Source: Alphaproteobacteria bacterium HGW-Alphaproteobacteria-1 (lineage in GTDB: Bacteria > Pseudomonadota > Alphaproteobacteria > Rhodobacterales > Rhodobacteraceae). Taken from it: a DNA stretch of 64,000 nt. The position numbers were made by a program, and so were the translations under genes. The notes under the pieces are model-generated. The model searched no databases, was not told the origin of the DNA, and was given only the letters and a program-made list of their open reading frames with translations. The stretch lies in the NCBI GenBank assembly GCA_002842985.1, contig PHEQ01000014.1, positions 21,684-85,683 on the forward strand, read 5' to 3'. Positions 16,635 through 26,170 of the stretch are shown here, piece after piece. Every line of letters starts with the position of its first letter. Position 1 is the stretch's first letter.

Positions 16635-18290
16635 ATGCCGCGCCGTGTCCCGTCCCGCCATCCTGCCACCAACGGCCTTTTGCGCGACCTGCGCAGCGGA
16701 CTTCTCGGGCGGCGCGAGTTTCTCAGCCGTGCCACGGCGCTCGGGCTTGGGGCGGCGGCGGCCTATACGCTTGGCGGTTTGCCACGCGCCGCACATGCCG
16801 CAACACCCGTGCAGGGCGGCACCCTGCGCATCCAGCAAAGCGTAAAGGCGCTGCGCGACCCCCGCGCCTATGACTGGAGCGAAATGGCCAATCAGACGCG
16901 CGGTTTCCTCGAATATCTGGTCGAGTATCGCCGCGATGGCACGTTTCACCCGATGTTGCTGGAAGGCTGGGAGGTGAGCGACAACGCCACCCGCTACACC
17001 CTGCGCCTGCGCCCCGGCGTGCGCTGGAACAACGGCGATGCCTTCACCGCCGCCGATGTCGCCCATAATGTCACCCGCTGGTGCGACAGCACCGCGCCGG
17101 GCAATTCCATGGCCACGCGCTGCGCGGGGCTGATCGACCCGGCGACCGGCCGCGCACGCGACGGCGCCATCACGGTGCGGGATCCGCTGACCGTCGATCT
17201 GGTCCTTGCCAAACCGGATATTGCGCTCATCGCCAACTTCTCCGACTATCCCGCCGCCGTCACCCACCCGAGCTACGAGGAGGGCGACCCCTTCGCCCAT
17301 GGCATCGGCACCGGCCCGTTCCGGCCCGTGAGCCTCGAGGTCGGACATCGCTGCGTCCTCGAGCGCGATACCCGCCATGACTGGTGGGGCGGCGCGGTGC
17401 TTGGCGGGCCATGGCTCGACCGGGTCGAATTCATCGACCTGGGCACCAATCCCGCGACATGGCTTACCGCCGCCGAGGCGGGTGAGATCGACCTGCTCTA
17501 TGAGAGTGTCGGCACCTTCATTCCCGCGATGGACGCGATCGGCTGGCAGGTAACAGAGACACCGAGTGCGGCCACCATCGTGTTTCGCGGCTCGCAGGGT
17601 GACCGTATGGTTGGCACCAACCCTTATGCCCGCCGTGGCGTGCGCCGCGCGCTGGCGCTGGCCGTCGACAATGCCATCTGTCTGGAACTGGGCCATGACG
17701 GGCGCGGCACGGTGGCCGAAAACGACCATGTCAGTCCGCTGCACCCCGCCCATGCCGATCTTGGCCCCGTGCCCCATGACCCCGCCGAGGCGCGCCGCCT
17801 TGTGACCGAGGCGGGGCTGCTGGGCTTTCGCCACGAGCTTGTGACCGTCGATGACGAATGGCAGCGCAACACCGGCGACGCGGTGGCGGCGCAATTGCGC
17901 GACGCAGGCCTGCGGGTGCAGCGGCGCATCGTTCCGGGGGCAAGTTTCTGGGCCAATTGGCGCGCCTACCCGTTCTCGGGCACCCAATGGAACCACCGGC
18001 CGCTGGACGTTCAGGCGCTTGGCCTGGCCTATCGCACCGGCGCGGCCTGGAATGAAACCGGGTTCAGCGATGCGGAATTCGACGCGCTTCTGGATCAGGC
18101 CACGGGCCTTGTGGACACGGTCGCGCGGCGCGCGGTCATGGCGCGGCTTCAGACCATCCTGCGCGAGGAAGGTGTGATCATCCAGCCCTATTGGCGGGCG
18201 CTCTTCAACCATCACAACGGGCAGGTTCTCAACGCCGAGAAGCACCCGGCGCATGAGATCCACCTGCACCGGATCGGCTTTGCCGCCTGA
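16635..18290 (+). CDS. Tat-exported ABC transporter solute-binding protein, family 5
   Basis: The 551-residue protein is a DppA/OppA-like periplasmic binding protein. It has a long twin-arginine signal (GRREFLSRATALGL, about residues 29-42) ending AAHA. The mature part starts GGTLRIQQ and has the family motif LRLRPGVRWNNGDAFTAADV near residues 120-140. Such proteins bring peptides, opines or similar solutes to an ABC importer. No permease or ATPase gene is next to it, so it is an orphan component. It follows the AraC-type regulator in the same direction, which may control it. Confidence 0.88.
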   Translation: MPRRVPSRHPATNGLLRDLRSGLLGRREFLSRATALGLGAAAAYTLGGLPRAAHAATPVQGGTLRIQQSVKALRDPRAYDWSEMANQTRGFLEYLVEYRRDGTFHPMLLEGWEVSDNATRYTLRLRPGVRWNNGDAFTAADVAHNVTRWCDSTAPGNSMATRCAGLIDPATGRARDGAITVRDPLTVDLVLAKPDIALIANFSDYPAAVTHPSYEEGDPFAHGIGTGPFRPVSLEVGHRCVLERDTRHDWWGGAVLGGPWLDRVEFIDLGTNPATWLTAAEAGEIDLLYESVGTFIPAMDAIGWQVTETPSAATIVFRGSQGDRMVGTNPYARRGVRRALALAVDNAICLELGHDGRGTVAENDHVSPLHPAHADLGPVPHDPAEARRLVTEAGLLGFRHELVTVDDEWQRNTGDAVAAQLRDAGLRVQRRIVPGASFWANWRAYPFSGTQWNHRPLDVQALGLAYRTGAAWNETGFSDAEFDALLDQATGLVDTVARRAVMARLQTILREEGVIIQPYWRALFNHHNGQVLNAEKHPAHEIHLHRIGFAA

Positions 18291-18348
18291 GCGGCGGCGC
18301 GCGCAGGGACCTCTTGCCAACCGCCGCGTGACGGGCCACCAAGGGGCC

Positions 18349-19017
18349 ATGGACGGCCATGACTTCACCCTCGCGGGCGCCACGCTCACGGCGCTGCCCT
18401 CGGGCGCGCTCTATTGGGAGGCGCGCAACCTTCTGTGCGTCTCGGACCTGCATCTCGGCAAGGCGTTGCGCCGCGCGCGGGCCGGAGAACCGCCCCTGCC
18501 ACCCTATGAGACGCGCGACACACTGAGCCGGCTTGAATCGGACCTGCGCCGCACCGGGGCGGCCACGGTGATCTGTCTGGGCGACAGTTTCGACGACAGC
18601 GATGTCGCCCGCGCCCTGCCCGAGGATGAACGGCTCTGGATTGCCAAATTGCAGGCCGGTCGCCGCTGGGTCTGGATAGAGGGCAATCACGATCCCGGCC
18701 CGGTGGCCCTGGGTGGCGCGCATCTGGCCGAACTGCCCGACCCTCCACTGACCTTTCGCCATATCGCAAGGCCGGGACAGTCGGGCGAGGTCTCGGGGCA
18801 TTACCACCCCAAGATGCGGCTTGCGCTGCGCGGCCAGACGATCAGCCGTCCGGCCTTTCTGATCGACAGCGACCGGGCGATTCTGCCCGCCTATGGCACC
18901 TATACCGGCGGGCTGAATTGCGACGATCCGGCCTTGACCGGCCTGATGCGCGCCGAGGCGCTTGCTGTGCTCACCGGGCCCAAGACCCACGTCCTGCCTA
19001 TGCGCGCGCGCCGCTGA
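18349..19017 (+). CDS. pdeM: PdeM-type metallophosphoesterase (ligase-associated DNA repair)
   Basis: The 222-residue protein is a calcineurin-like phosphoesterase of the PdeM group. The metal-binding motifs are in order: SDLHLGK, GDSFDDSD, EGNHDPG, SGHYHPK. PdeM is typically encoded with an ATP-dependent DNA ligase and an Lhr-like helicase in a DNA damage-response operon; those partners are not next to it here. I chose ATG 18349 (start DGHDFTLAGATL) rather than upstream codons that run over the previous stop. It converges with the antiporter operon (7 bases between stops). Confidence 0.85.
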   Translation: MDGHDFTLAGATLTALPSGALYWEARNLLCVSDLHLGKALRRARAGEPPLPPYETRDTLSRLESDLRRTGAATVICLGDSFDDSDVARALPEDERLWIAKLQAGRRWVWIEGNHDPGPVALGGAHLAELPDPPLTFRHIARPGQSGEVSGHYHPKMRLALRGQTISRPAFLIDSDRAILPAYGTYTGGLNCDDPALTGLMRAEALAVLTGPKTHVLPMRARR

Positions 19018-19024
19018 CCGCCGC

Positions 19025-19432
19025 TCAGCCCTTGCGGGCCGCCTCAGAAGCCGCAGACTCCGGTGTCTCGACGGCGGCGCGCGCCTCGTCGCTCTCGTAG
19101 CTGGCCCAGGGCCGATCGGACCCGGTCGGCGGCAGGTCTTCGGGCTTGTGACCCAGATGCAGGTGGGTCTTGGCGATGAAATGGCCGGTGATCGGCGCGG
19201 TCAGGAACAGAAACAGCGTGATCATCAACTCGTGGAACGAAAACCGCCCCACGACAAACTCGAAATAAAGCATCGAGGCAACAAGCGCGCCCCCCACCCC
19301 CAGCGTCGTCGCCTTGGTCGGCGCATGCAGGCGCATCATCGGATCGGGCAGCTTTATCAGGCCGATGGAGCCCACAAGCCCGAAAATGCCGCTGATCACA
19401 AGGCAGGCCGAAATGAGGATCTCAACAACCAT
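19025..19432 (-). CDS. phaG: Mrp/Pha cation antiporter subunit G
   Basis: This is the last gene of a six-gene Mrp (Mnh/Pha) operon encoding a multi-subunit Na+(K+)/H+ antiporter. The 135-residue product has three membrane helices and the MrpG core LPDPMMRLHAPTKATTLG in its first third. The charged C-terminal tail (ends ESAASEAARKG) is a common extension. The nine-base gap to phaF indicates cotranscription. Confidence 0.93.
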   Translation of the reverse strand: MVVEILISACLVISGIFGLVGSIGLIKLPDPMMRLHAPTKATTLGVGGALVASMLYFEFVVGRFSFHELMITLFLFLTAPITGHFIAKTHLHLGHKPEDLPPTGSDRPWASYESDEARAAVETPESAASEAARKG

Positions 19433-19441
19433 GGCGCCCCC

Positions 19442-19711
19442 CTATTCGATGATGTCGCCGCGCAGCAGATAGCGCGTGTAGGAGACCGTTGAGATGAAAC
19501 CGGTCATGGCAATGAGCATCGACGCCTCGAAATAGACCGCCGTGCCCTCGAGGATGCCGAACAGCGCCAGAAGCGCGATGGCGTTGATCACCATCGTATC
19601 CAGCGCAAGGATACGGTCGCCCACGGTGGGGGCGTTCACGATCCGGTAGATATTGAGCAGGAGCGCCAGACCGAAACAGCCGAAGGCGAAGGTGAGCGCA
19701 TAACCGATCAT
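19442..19711 (-). CDS. phaF: Mrp/Pha cation antiporter subunit F
   Basis: The 89-residue hydrophobic protein has three membrane helices and the MrpF signature YRIVNAPTVGDRILALD near residues 22-38. It is a small subunit of the antiporter complex. Its ATG overlaps the phaE stop by four bases. Confidence 0.93.
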   Translation of the reverse strand: MIGYALTFAFGCFGLALLLNIYRIVNAPTVGDRILALDTMVINAIALLALFGILEGTAVYFEASMLIAMTGFISTVSYTRYLLRGDIIE

Positions 19712-20199
19712 TCGAAAATCTCCATCAGCCGACGCTCGTAGCGGGCCTTGATCTGATCGCGCACCGCCTCGGGGTCTGGCGCATCAAGGCAATGCACCAA
19801 AAGGCTGCGTCCGTCCGCCGACAGGTCGCTCGACACCGTGCCCGGCGTCATGGTGATCGTTCCGGCAAGCACGGTGATCGCCTCGGGCGTTTTCAATTCC
19901 AGCGGGATCGTCACCCAGGCGGGGCGCGTGTTGGCATTCGCCTTGAACAGGATGATCATGGCCACCTGCACATTGGCCACGCAGATATCCCACAGCACGA
20001 TCAACACATATTCCACGATCCGCGGAATCGAGCGCAGCCGCGGCGTGTTGGGCCAGTAAGGTGCGGTGACAAGCGGGATGAGCACGCCCAGGATCGTCCC
20101 GAGCAACAGGTTGCCGGGTGTCACCTTGTTGACCAGCATCTGCCAGACCACGATCAGCAAGAGCGTGAGATAGGGATGGGGCAGGATCTTGTGCATCAT
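19708..20199 (-). CDS. phaE: Mrp/Pha cation antiporter subunit E
   Basis: The 163-residue protein starts with a hydrophobic helix (YLTLLLIVVWQMLV). It carries the MrpE pattern TPGTVSSDLSADGRSLLVHCL near residues 115-140, a cytoplasmic conserved domain. It is needed for assembly or function of the antiporter. Two adjacent Met codons could start it. It lies 12 bases after phaD. Confidence 0.92.
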   Translation of the reverse strand: MMHKILPHPYLTLLLIVVWQMLVNKVTPGNLLLGTILGVLIPLVTAPYWPNTPRLRSIPRIVEYVLIVLWDICVANVQVAMIILFKANANTRPAWVTIPLELKTPEAITVLAGTITMTPGTVSSDLSADGRSLLVHCLDAPDPEAVRDQIKARYERRLMEIFE

Positions 20200-20211
20200 C
20201 TCGGGTCCTCC

Positions 20212-21723
20212 CTAGCCCTGACCCAGAACGGCGGCGATATAGGCGGCGGGCGCATGGAGCTGCGCCGCCGTCGCCTCGAGATACCGCATCACCGGCCCGG
20301 CGAAAACCGCTAGCGCCACAATCCCGCCCAGAAGCGTGAAACAGGCCACCAGCGGCAGGGCGGGCTGCGGTGGGGGGGCCTCGGCGGCCTCGGTGCTCTC
20401 GGTGGTTTTCCAGAACACCACGCTGCCCGCTTGCGCCATCCCGAGGATTGCCACCAGCGAGGTGCCAAGGATCATCGCCCAGATCAGCCAGACCGCGCCC
20501 ATGTCGCGTGTGGCATCAAGCACCAGAAGCTTGCCGATGAAGCCCGAGAGCGGCGGCATTCCGGCGGTGGCGATGGCCGCCCCGAACCAGAGCGCGGTGA
20601 TAATGCCGTGCTGCGCCAGTCGCGGCCCCGGCACCAGCGCGCCGGCCGTGGCCCCGCGCCGCTCGCGCACCAGATCGACCACAAGGAACAGAAGCGCGCC
20701 CGCCAGTGTCGAATGGATGGCGTAATAGACCGCTGCCGCCGTGCTGGCCTCGGTAAAGCCCGCGATGGCGATGAGCAGCGTCCCCATCGAGCCTATGGCG
20801 GCAAAGGCCGCCAGCCGCCCCAGCCGCCGCGCGCCTAGAATCCCGATCATCCCCACCGCCAGCGTCAACAGCGCGCCGTAAAGCAGGATCTTGTCGATCA
20901 GCGCCGCCGTGGCATCAAGATCGGGACCGAAGATCAGCGTGTAGAACCGCAGGATCGCGTAGGCCCCCACCTTGGTCATGATGGCAAAGAGCGCGGCCAC
21001 CGGTGCCGGGGCCTCGGCATAGGTGTTGGGCAGCCAGAAATGCAGCGGCAGAAGGGCGGCCTTGATGGCAAAGACCAGAAAAAGCAGCATCGCGCCCACG
21101 CGCAACAGCGCGCTGTCATCGGCGGGTATTTCCGCCGCGCGCTCGGCCAGGTCGGCCATGTTGAGCGTGCCCGTGACCGCATAAAGCGTGCCGAGCGCGA
21201 ACAGGAACAATGTCGAGCCGAGCAGGTTGTAGATCACGTATTGCACGCCCGCCTTGAGCCTGCGCCCGCCGCCCGCGTGGATCATCAGCCCGTAGGAGGC
21301 AATCAGCAGCACCTCGAAGAACACGAAAAGGTTGAAGGCGTCCCCGGTCAGGAACGCGCCAGAGATCCCCATGAGCTGAAACTGCCAGAGCGGGTGGAAA
21401 TTGCGGCCCCGCGCGTCCCAGCCGGAGCCTATGGCATAGAGCAGCACGACAAGCGCCAGCGCCGCCGTCAGCGCCACCATCACCGCCGACAACCGGTCAA
21501 GCACCAGCACGATACCGAAGGGCGCGGGCCAGTTGCCCAGCTCGTAAACCTCGACCGCGCCGGTCCCGGCATGGATCAGCAGGCCAAGCGCCACCGCCAG
21601 CAGCACCACGCTGCCCGCCACCGAAAAGATGCGCTGCAACCCGATATGGTAGCGCATGGCCAGCGTCAGCACCGCCGCGAGGATCGCGGGCAGCAGCACG
21701 GGAACAACGATCCAGTGGCTCAT
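20212..21723 (-). CDS. phaD: Mrp/Pha cation antiporter subunit D
   Basis: The 503-residue, roughly 14-helix protein is homologous to complex I subunits NuoL/M/N. It contains the proton-antiporter family core with LLPLHFWLPNTYAEAPAPVAALFA, including the conserved Lys-flanked region upstream (FAIKAALLP) and the Glu-containing helix around residue 135-140 (FFEVLLIASYG). It forms a proton-pumping channel of the antiporter. It starts within phaC by ATGA overlap. Confidence 0.95.
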   Translation of the reverse strand: MSHWIVVPVLLPAILAAVLTLAMRYHIGLQRIFSVAGSVVLLAVALGLLIHAGTGAVEVYELGNWPAPFGIVLVLDRLSAVMVALTAALALVVLLYAIGSGWDARGRNFHPLWQFQLMGISGAFLTGDAFNLFVFFEVLLIASYGLMIHAGGGRRLKAGVQYVIYNLLGSTLFLFALGTLYAVTGTLNMADLAERAAEIPADDSALLRVGAMLLFLVFAIKAALLPLHFWLPNTYAEAPAPVAALFAIMTKVGAYAILRFYTLIFGPDLDATAALIDKILLYGALLTLAVGMIGILGARRLGRLAAFAAIGSMGTLLIAIAGFTEASTAAAVYYAIHSTLAGALLFLVVDLVRERRGATAGALVPGPRLAQHGIITALWFGAAIATAGMPPLSGFIGKLLVLDATRDMGAVWLIWAMILGTSLVAILGMAQAGSVVFWKTTESTEAAEAPPPQPALPLVACFTLLGGIVALAVFAGPVMRYLEATAAQLHAPAAYIAAVLGQG

Positions 21724-22073
21724 GCGCCGCCCTCCCGCTCGGTGCTGTCCTCGGGTGGCAGGGTCACATCGTCGTCACGCGCGGTCAGATAGGCACCAAG
21801 CGCCATCATCACCACCACCGCCGTCATGCCGAAGGAGATCACAATCGCCGTCAGCACCAGCGCCTGCGGCAACGGATCGGTATAGGTCTCGACCCCGTCG
21901 CGCAGCACCGGCGGCGCGTTCACCACCAGCCGCCCGGTGGCAAAGAGGAAATAGTTGACCGCATAGGTCAGCAGCGCCAGCCCGAGAATGACCGGGAATG
22001 TCCGCAGCCGCAGAACAAGGTAAAGCCCCGCCGCCGTCATCACCCCGATTGCGCTCGCCATCAGGAGTTCCAT
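21720..22073 (-). CDS. phaC: Mrp/Pha cation antiporter subunit C
   Basis: The 117-residue, three-helix protein is homologous to NuoK. It has the typical LYLVLRLRTFPVILGLALLTYAVN segment early and an acidic C-terminal tail. It is separated from the phaAB stop by a single base and overlaps the phaD start. Confidence 0.93.
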   Translation of the reverse strand: MELLMASAIGVMTAAGLYLVLRLRTFPVILGLALLTYAVNYFLFATGRLVVNAPPVLRDGVETYTDPLPQALVLTAIVISFGMTAVVVMMALGAYLTARDDDVTLPPEDSTEREGGA

Positions 22074-22074
22074 G

Positions 22075-24939
22075 TCACCTGCCCTCCTCTGCGTCGCGCG
22101 TGGGGTCGATGTCCATCGGCTCCACGTTCACGGTCTCGCCCGCGCGCCGTGCCATGCTCGACAGGCTCTGAAGCGCCAGCATCACCGCCCCCAGCACGGT
22201 CAGGAACACGCCCACGTCAAACGCCATGGCCGTGGCCCATTCAAACTCTTCGATCGGCGGGAAATGCAGATAGCCGTAATCCGACGTGAGGAACGGCCGC
22301 CCGGCAAGCCAGGCACCGATCCCCGTCACCGTGGCGATCAGCACGCCGATGCCGATGGTGGCGTGATAGGTCACGCGCTGCCGCGCCTCGGCCCAGGCAA
22401 AGCCCGAGGCCATGTATTGCATGAGAAACGCGATCGCCACGACCAGACCGGCGATGAACCCGCCGCCCGGCTCGTTATGTCCGCGCAGAAAGATGTAGGC
22501 CCCCACCATCAGCGCAATGGGCATCATCACCCGCGTCGCCACCACCATCATCAGCGGGTGACGGTCGCCCGCCTCGGGCAGTTCCGGCCTGTCCCAGTTC
22601 GCCAGCCACCGCCCGCCGGGGCCGCGCAGCACCGCATCGGTCAGCGCGAAGATCACCAGCGCGGCAATGCCCAGCACGATGATCTCGCCGTAGGTGTCAT
22701 AGCCCCGGAAATCCACCAGGATCACGTTGACCACATTGGTGCCGCCGCCGCCCTTGTAGGAATTGGCGAGGTGAAAGGCGGAAATGCTCTCTTGCGCGAA
22801 GTCGCGCACCAGAATGGCATAGGTCAGCCCTGCCACCGCCACACCGCCCGCGAGCGCAATGACCGTGTCGCGCGCGCGCCGCCCCGGCGTGCTCTCGACC
22901 GGCGTCTCACGCGGGAGGAAGTTGAGCGCAAGCAGCAGCAGGATGATCGTCACCACCTCGACCGAAATCTGCGTCATCGCCAGATCCGGTGCCGAGAAAT
23001 AGACAAACCCGAGCGAGACCATCAGCCCCACCACCCCGATCAGCACCAGCGCGGTGAAGCGCGCCCGGTGATAGACAACCAATAGCCCCGTCGCCACCAC
23101 CAGGAGCAGCCACGCCATTGCGGGCACGGGCGTGATCGGGATCATCTCGCGCGTCGGCGGCTGCAACCCGCCGCCCTGCCAGGCAAGCCAGCCCGCCGCC
23201 AGAACCGCCACGCTGAACACCGCCGCGTTGCGCATCAGCGCGCCGTTGTGCAGCCCGTCGGTCAGCGCCGTGGCGCCACGCGTGGCCGCTTGCGTCACCG
23301 CGTCGAACATGGCCTTCGCGTCAGGGCGCGGCGCGGCGTTCCACATCCGCATCAAGGGGCCATGCAGCGCCAGCAAGAGCGCCCCGCCCAGCACCGCGAT
23401 CACCGACATCCAGAAGGCGGGCACCAGCCCGTGCCAGTGGTAGATTTTCACATAAGGATCGGACCCCGTGACCGCCGCCGCCGTCACCCGCACCAGATCG
23501 CCGACCATGGTCATGGGCAGAAGGCCGATCAGCACTACCAGCACCACCAGAAGCGCGGGCGCGGCCCACATGCCGAAGCCGGGGTCATGCGGCTTGGCCG
23601 GATAATCGCTGCGCTTGGGGCCCAGGAACACATGCGCGATGTAGCGAAACGAATAGGCGACCGAGAAAAGAGCGCCCAGCGTCGCCACCGCCCCCATCAG
23701 CCAATGCGGCCCGATCCACTGAGTATGCGCCACCTCTTCCAGCATCATTTCCTTGGACAGGAACCCGTTCAGCGGCGGGATACCCGCCATCGACAGCGCC
23801 GCCACCGTGGCGATGGTAAAGGTGATCGGCATCAGGTGCCGCAGACCGCCCAGCCGCTTGATGTCGCGGGTATGCGCCTCATGGTCCACGATCCCCGCCG
23901 TCATGAAGAGCGCGGCCTTGAACGTGGCGTGATTGATGATGTGGAACACCGCCACCACTGCCGCCGCCTTGGTGCCCAGCCCCAGAAGCATGGTGATGAG
24001 GCCCAGGTGACTGACGGTCGAGAAGGCCAGAAGCGCCTTGAGATCATCCTTGAAAAGCGCGATCTTGGCCGCCATCACCATGGTGATGAGGCCCGTCGAG
24101 GCCACGATCCAGAACCATTCCGGCGTCCCCGCCAGCACCGGCCACATGCGCGCCATCAGAAACAGCCCCGCCTTCACCATCGTGGCCGAATGCAGATAAG
24201 CCGAGACAGGCGTAGGCGCGGCCATGGCGTGCGGCAGCCAGAAGTGGAACGGGAACTGCGCCGATTTGGTGAAACAGCCCAAGAGGATCAGAATGAGCGC
24301 GGGCAGATACATCGGGCTTGCCTGAATCGCGTCCTTCTGCGTCAGGATCACGCTCAGGTCATAGCTGCCCGCGATATTACCCAGGATCAGCATCCCCGCG
24401 ATCATCGCAAGGCCGCCCATGCCCGTGACCGTCAATGCCATCCGCGCGCCCTGACGGCCCTCGGGCAGATGTTTCCAGTAGCCGATCAGCAGGAAGGAAG
24501 AGAGCGAGGTCAGCTCCCAGAACACCAGCAAAAGCAGTATGTTGTCGCTCAGGACAATCCCCACCATCGCACCCTGAAAGAGCAGCAGATAGGTATAGAA
24601 CTGGCCCATCGGATCCTCGCGCGAGAGATAGAACCGCGCATAGAGAATTATCAGCAGGCCGATGCCAAGGATCATCCCCGCGAACAGAAGCCCGAGCCCG
24701 TCGAGCATGAAATTGACGTTGAGACCCAGCGAGGGCAACCACTCGATGCCGAATGTCAGCACCTCGCCGCGCATCACCGAGGGCGCACAGATGAGCAGGA
24801 AGATCAGCGCAAGGATCGTCGGCAAGGCGGTGAAGGCGGCACAGGTATTGCGCCCCGCTTGAATCATCAGCCCCGGCAGGAGCGCGCCCAGAAACGGCAA
24901 TGCCGCGATGATCGGCAACAACCCTGCGACGGTCTCCAT
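22075..24939 (-). CDS. phaAB: Mrp/Pha cation antiporter subunit A, fused to subunit B
   Basis: The 954-residue multi-helix protein is the first gene of the operon. The N-terminal about 780 residues are MrpA (NuoL-like), with FHFWLPHAMAAPTPVSAYLHSATMVKAG as the core antiporter motif. The C-terminal about 170 residues match MrpB (MVGAYIFLRGHNEPGGGFIAGLV). This A/B fusion is the usual group-2 (Pha-type) arrangement in alphaproteobacteria. I chose the start ETVAGLLPIIAALPF at 24939; the frame is open upstream to 25278 but that part is Arg-rich and antisense to the Hint gene. The 145-base gap before it probably holds the operon promoter. Confidence 0.94.
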   Translation of the reverse strand: METVAGLLPIIAALPFLGALLPGLMIQAGRNTCAAFTALPTILALIFLLICAPSVMRGEVLTFGIEWLPSLGLNVNFMLDGLGLLFAGMILGIGLLIILYARFYLSREDPMGQFYTYLLLFQGAMVGIVLSDNILLLLVFWELTSLSSFLLIGYWKHLPEGRQGARMALTVTGMGGLAMIAGMLILGNIAGSYDLSVILTQKDAIQASPMYLPALILILLGCFTKSAQFPFHFWLPHAMAAPTPVSAYLHSATMVKAGLFLMARMWPVLAGTPEWFWIVASTGLITMVMAAKIALFKDDLKALLAFSTVSHLGLITMLLGLGTKAAAVVAVFHIINHATFKAALFMTAGIVDHEAHTRDIKRLGGLRHLMPITFTIATVAALSMAGIPPLNGFLSKEMMLEEVAHTQWIGPHWLMGAVATLGALFSVAYSFRYIAHVFLGPKRSDYPAKPHDPGFGMWAAPALLVVLVVLIGLLPMTMVGDLVRVTAAAVTGSDPYVKIYHWHGLVPAFWMSVIAVLGGALLLALHGPLMRMWNAAPRPDAKAMFDAVTQAATRGATALTDGLHNGALMRNAAVFSVAVLAAGWLAWQGGGLQPPTREMIPITPVPAMAWLLLVVATGLLVVYHRARFTALVLIGVVGLMVSLGFVYFSAPDLAMTQISVEVVTIILLLLALNFLPRETPVESTPGRRARDTVIALAGGVAVAGLTYAILVRDFAQESISAFHLANSYKGGGGTNVVNVILVDFRGYDTYGEIIVLGIAALVIFALTDAVLRGPGGRWLANWDRPELPEAGDRHPLMMVVATRVMMPIALMVGAYIFLRGHNEPGGGFIAGLVVAIAFLMQYMASGFAWAEARQRVTYHATIGIGVLIATVTGIGAWLAGRPFLTSDYGYLHFPPIEEFEWATAMAFDVGVFLTVLGAVMLALQSLSSMARRAGETVNVEPMDIDPTRDAEEGR

Positions 24940-25084
24940 GACGCCCTGCCCCCTGTCGTGTTCTCCAGGTCCGCTCGCGCATCGCGTGGCGGCCCTTTCC
25001 TCTTGTTGTCGGTAATATATGGACAGGAGCCGGGGCAACAAGCCGAATCCGACCGATTTTCCGGGCATTCCGCGTGACCTGCGC

Positions 25085-26170
25085 TCAGGCGGCCCGCCCC
25101 ATCGCCAGCGTGATCGCCTCGTAATGCCGCAGCACCGGCCAGACTGGTCGGGAATGTTCGGGCAGGCGCGCGCGGTCGAAGTCTGCCAGAAGCGTCCGCG
25201 CCACCACCTCCGGCTTGCGCCGCATCCGGCCGAGATAGAGGCTTTCGGTGATCGTGCCCGCCACCTCGATCTCGTCATGTTCGGGCAGGATCAACCCGTG
25301 ATAGCGCACCAGCGGCCCGCCCTCGGCGCGCACCGCCGAAAAGCCGTTGACCAGATGCCGCGCGGGCACCAGCACCGCCTCCTGCCCGAAGAGATATTCC
25401 ACGTCAGAGCCCCGGATCACCAGCCGCTGATGCGGGGCCACGATGATATCCGCGCGCAACCCGAAATAGGGCGCGCGCAACCGCACCGGGGCAAAGCTGC
25501 CCAGCGCGGGCACGGTGCAGGCCAAGGATTGAAGCACCGGCACCGCCGCGCCGCCCGCCCCGCGCACAAGATCCCCGCGCCGCAGCGTTCCGGCATGAAC
25601 ATAGCCGTGTGGCACCCGCACCGGCACCAGCCCGCCCAGCCCCGGCATCGGCCCGACCGGCTCGACCGCGTCCGAGAGCGCGGCAAAGATCACCTGCCCG
25701 TCCATCTGCCGTTGGCGCGGATCGGTGAAGACGGTGCGCAGATCGGCCAAAGGCATCGGATGCGGCGGCGCCAGCGTGACCGAGGTCAGCCCCAGCACAT
25801 CGGGCCGCTCGAGCGTGAGCCGTCCCCAGCGCGCGGGCGCGTCCCAGCTATAGGTGATGCGCAGGCTCTCGCTGCGGTCATCGGGGCAAAACGGCAAGGT
25901 GGCATGGCGCAGATCGCCCGCCTGATTTTCCACCAGCACGATCCCCCCCGACGGCAGAAGCTGAAGCGAGAAACTGCCCGCCCAGGGATGCGTGCGCCCG
26001 AAGGCCAGAAGCGTGAGCGGACGCCGCTCTATCGCGGGGCGCGTCTCGATCATCAGCGTGCCGCGCGGCAAGAGCGCGTCGGGTCCGGGCAGTGGTCCGG
26101 GCACCTCTGCCGCCAGCCCATGGGCGGCGAACCGCCCGCCCTCGCGCGTGCTGAGCGCGATCCAGCCCAT
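25085..26170 (-). CDS. Hint-domain protein lacking the catalytic cysteine
   Basis: The 361-residue protein begins directly after the stop codon of the upstream Hint gene (TGA then ATG). Its N-terminal about 190 residues are beta-rich and unrecognised. Its C-terminal part follows the bacterial Hint (Hedgehog/intein) pattern: LRRGDLVRGAGGAAVPV aligns with the 'LRxGDxVLTxDxGxQPxRWxG' strand, VAPHQRLVI with the 'SPxHRVLI' His motif, and YHGLILPEHDEIEVAG with the C-terminal strand. At the place of the nucleophilic Cys (normally CFxxGT) it reads GLVPVRVPHGYVHAG, with no Cys. It probably cannot self-process. No signal peptide is visible. Confidence 0.75.
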   Translation of the reverse strand: MGWIALSTREGGRFAAHGLAAEVPGPLPGPDALLPRGTLMIETRPAIERRPLTLLAFGRTHPWAGSFSLQLLPSGGIVLVENQAGDLRHATLPFCPDDRSESLRITYSWDAPARWGRLTLERPDVLGLTSVTLAPPHPMPLADLRTVFTDPRQRQMDGQVIFAALSDAVEPVGPMPGLGGLVPVRVPHGYVHAGTLRRGDLVRGAGGAAVPVLQSLACTVPALGSFAPVRLRAPYFGLRADIIVAPHQRLVIRGSDVEYLFGQEAVLVPARHLVNGFSAVRAEGGPLVRYHGLILPEHDEIEVAGTITESLYLGRMRRKPEVVARTLLADFDRARLPEHSRPVWPVLRHYEAITLAMGRAA